Of a stretch of DNA of 12,678 nt, positions 12,593 to 12,678 are shown piece after piece. Positions within the stretch are counted from its first letter, which is position 1. Each line of letters starts with the position of its first letter. This DNA is from Nitrosomonadaceae bacterium. Its GTDB lineage: Bacteria; Pseudomonadota; Gammaproteobacteria; Burkholderiales; Nitrosomonadaceae. The stretch is from the NCBI GenBank assembly GCA_947471695.1, contig CANIWY010000022.1, positions 1 through 12,678 on the forward strand, written 5' to 3'. The notes beneath the pieces were generated by a model, which was given only the letters and a program-made list of their open reading frames with translations, was not told the origin of the DNA and did not search any database. Both the position numbers and the translations under genes were made by a program.

Positions 12593-12678
12593 TTACTCAA
12601 TAACTTTCGCCACGACGCCGGCACCAACGGTTCTTCCACCCTCACGGATAGCAAAACGAAGACCCTCTTCCATCGCAA
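12593..12678 (-). CDS. tuf: Elongation factor Tu, C-terminal fragment (gene begins outside the window)
   Basis: The last 27 codons and a TAA stop are present. They read AMEEGLRFAIREGGRTVGAG and end VVAKVIE, the end of domain 3 of EF-Tu, the GTPase that delivers aminoacyl-tRNA to the ribosome. Its location directly upstream of rpsJ is the usual str-S10 junction, where fusA and rpsG would lie beyond tuf. The gap to rpsJ is 106 nt without an obvious terminator, so read-through into the S10 block is plausible. Confidence 0.97.
   Translation of the reverse strand, partial: AMEEGLRFAIREGGRTVGAGVVAKVIE

Noticed and set aside
1..12678. A previously undescribed system hidden in the cluster
   Set aside because: Every stretch over 260 nt is accounted for by a recognised housekeeping gene. 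No foreign gene, insertion or unusual domain other than the S3 tail was seen.

Overview
The window is a bacterial ribosomal-protein supercluster read entirely from the minus strand, so transcription runs from high to low coordinates. It starts with the last 27 codons of tuf (EF-Tu). It continues with the full S10 block (rpsJ-rplC-rplD-rplW-rplB-rpsS-rplV-rpsC-rplP-rpmC-rpsQ) and the full spc block (rplN-rplX-rplE-rpsN-rpsH-rplF-rplR-rpsE-rpmD-rplO-secY-infA-rpmJ). It ends in the alpha block (rpsM-rpsK and the first 22 codons of rpsD). I count 25 complete protein genes and 2 partial ones. No RNA genes, mobile elements, CRISPR arrays or accessory genes are visible.

The organism looks like a betaproteobacterium. 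Support comes from infA and rpmJ lying between secY and rpsM (in E. coli infA is elsewhere), IF-1, L14, L3 and SecY sequences of betaproteobacterial type, and a 101-residue S14 without zinc ligands. The S4 N-terminus with Cys9 and Cys12 resembles forms I recall from Nitrosomonas- and Methylophilus-like lineages, but the order or genus cannot be fixed by eye.

Layout: 12593-12678 tuf end; 7111-12486 S10 block; 6857-7110 a 254-nt gap at the S10/spc boundary with a good sigma70-type promoter; 959-6856 spc block; 899-958 a 60-nt gap at the spc/alpha boundary with an extended -10 promoter; 1-898 alpha block. Most genes are tightly packed, many with ATGA or TAATG start/stop overlaps that suggest translational coupling. 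The exceptions are four wider gaps (tuf-rpsJ, rpsJ-rplC, rpsQ-rplN, rpsN-rpsH), which carry small inverted repeats.

Together the genes supply 23 ribosomal proteins (S3, S4, S5, S8, S10, S11, S13, S14, S17, S19 and L2-L6, L14-L16, L18, L22-L24, L29, L30, L36), initiation factor IF-1, and the SecY channel to which L23/L29-containing ribosomes dock. I found no undescribed system. The most unusual items are a roughly 100-residue Lys/Ala/Pro-rich C-terminal extension on S3 that runs into the start of rplP, a TTG start on secY, GTG starts on rpsE and rpsD, and short structured elements in the intercistronic gaps.
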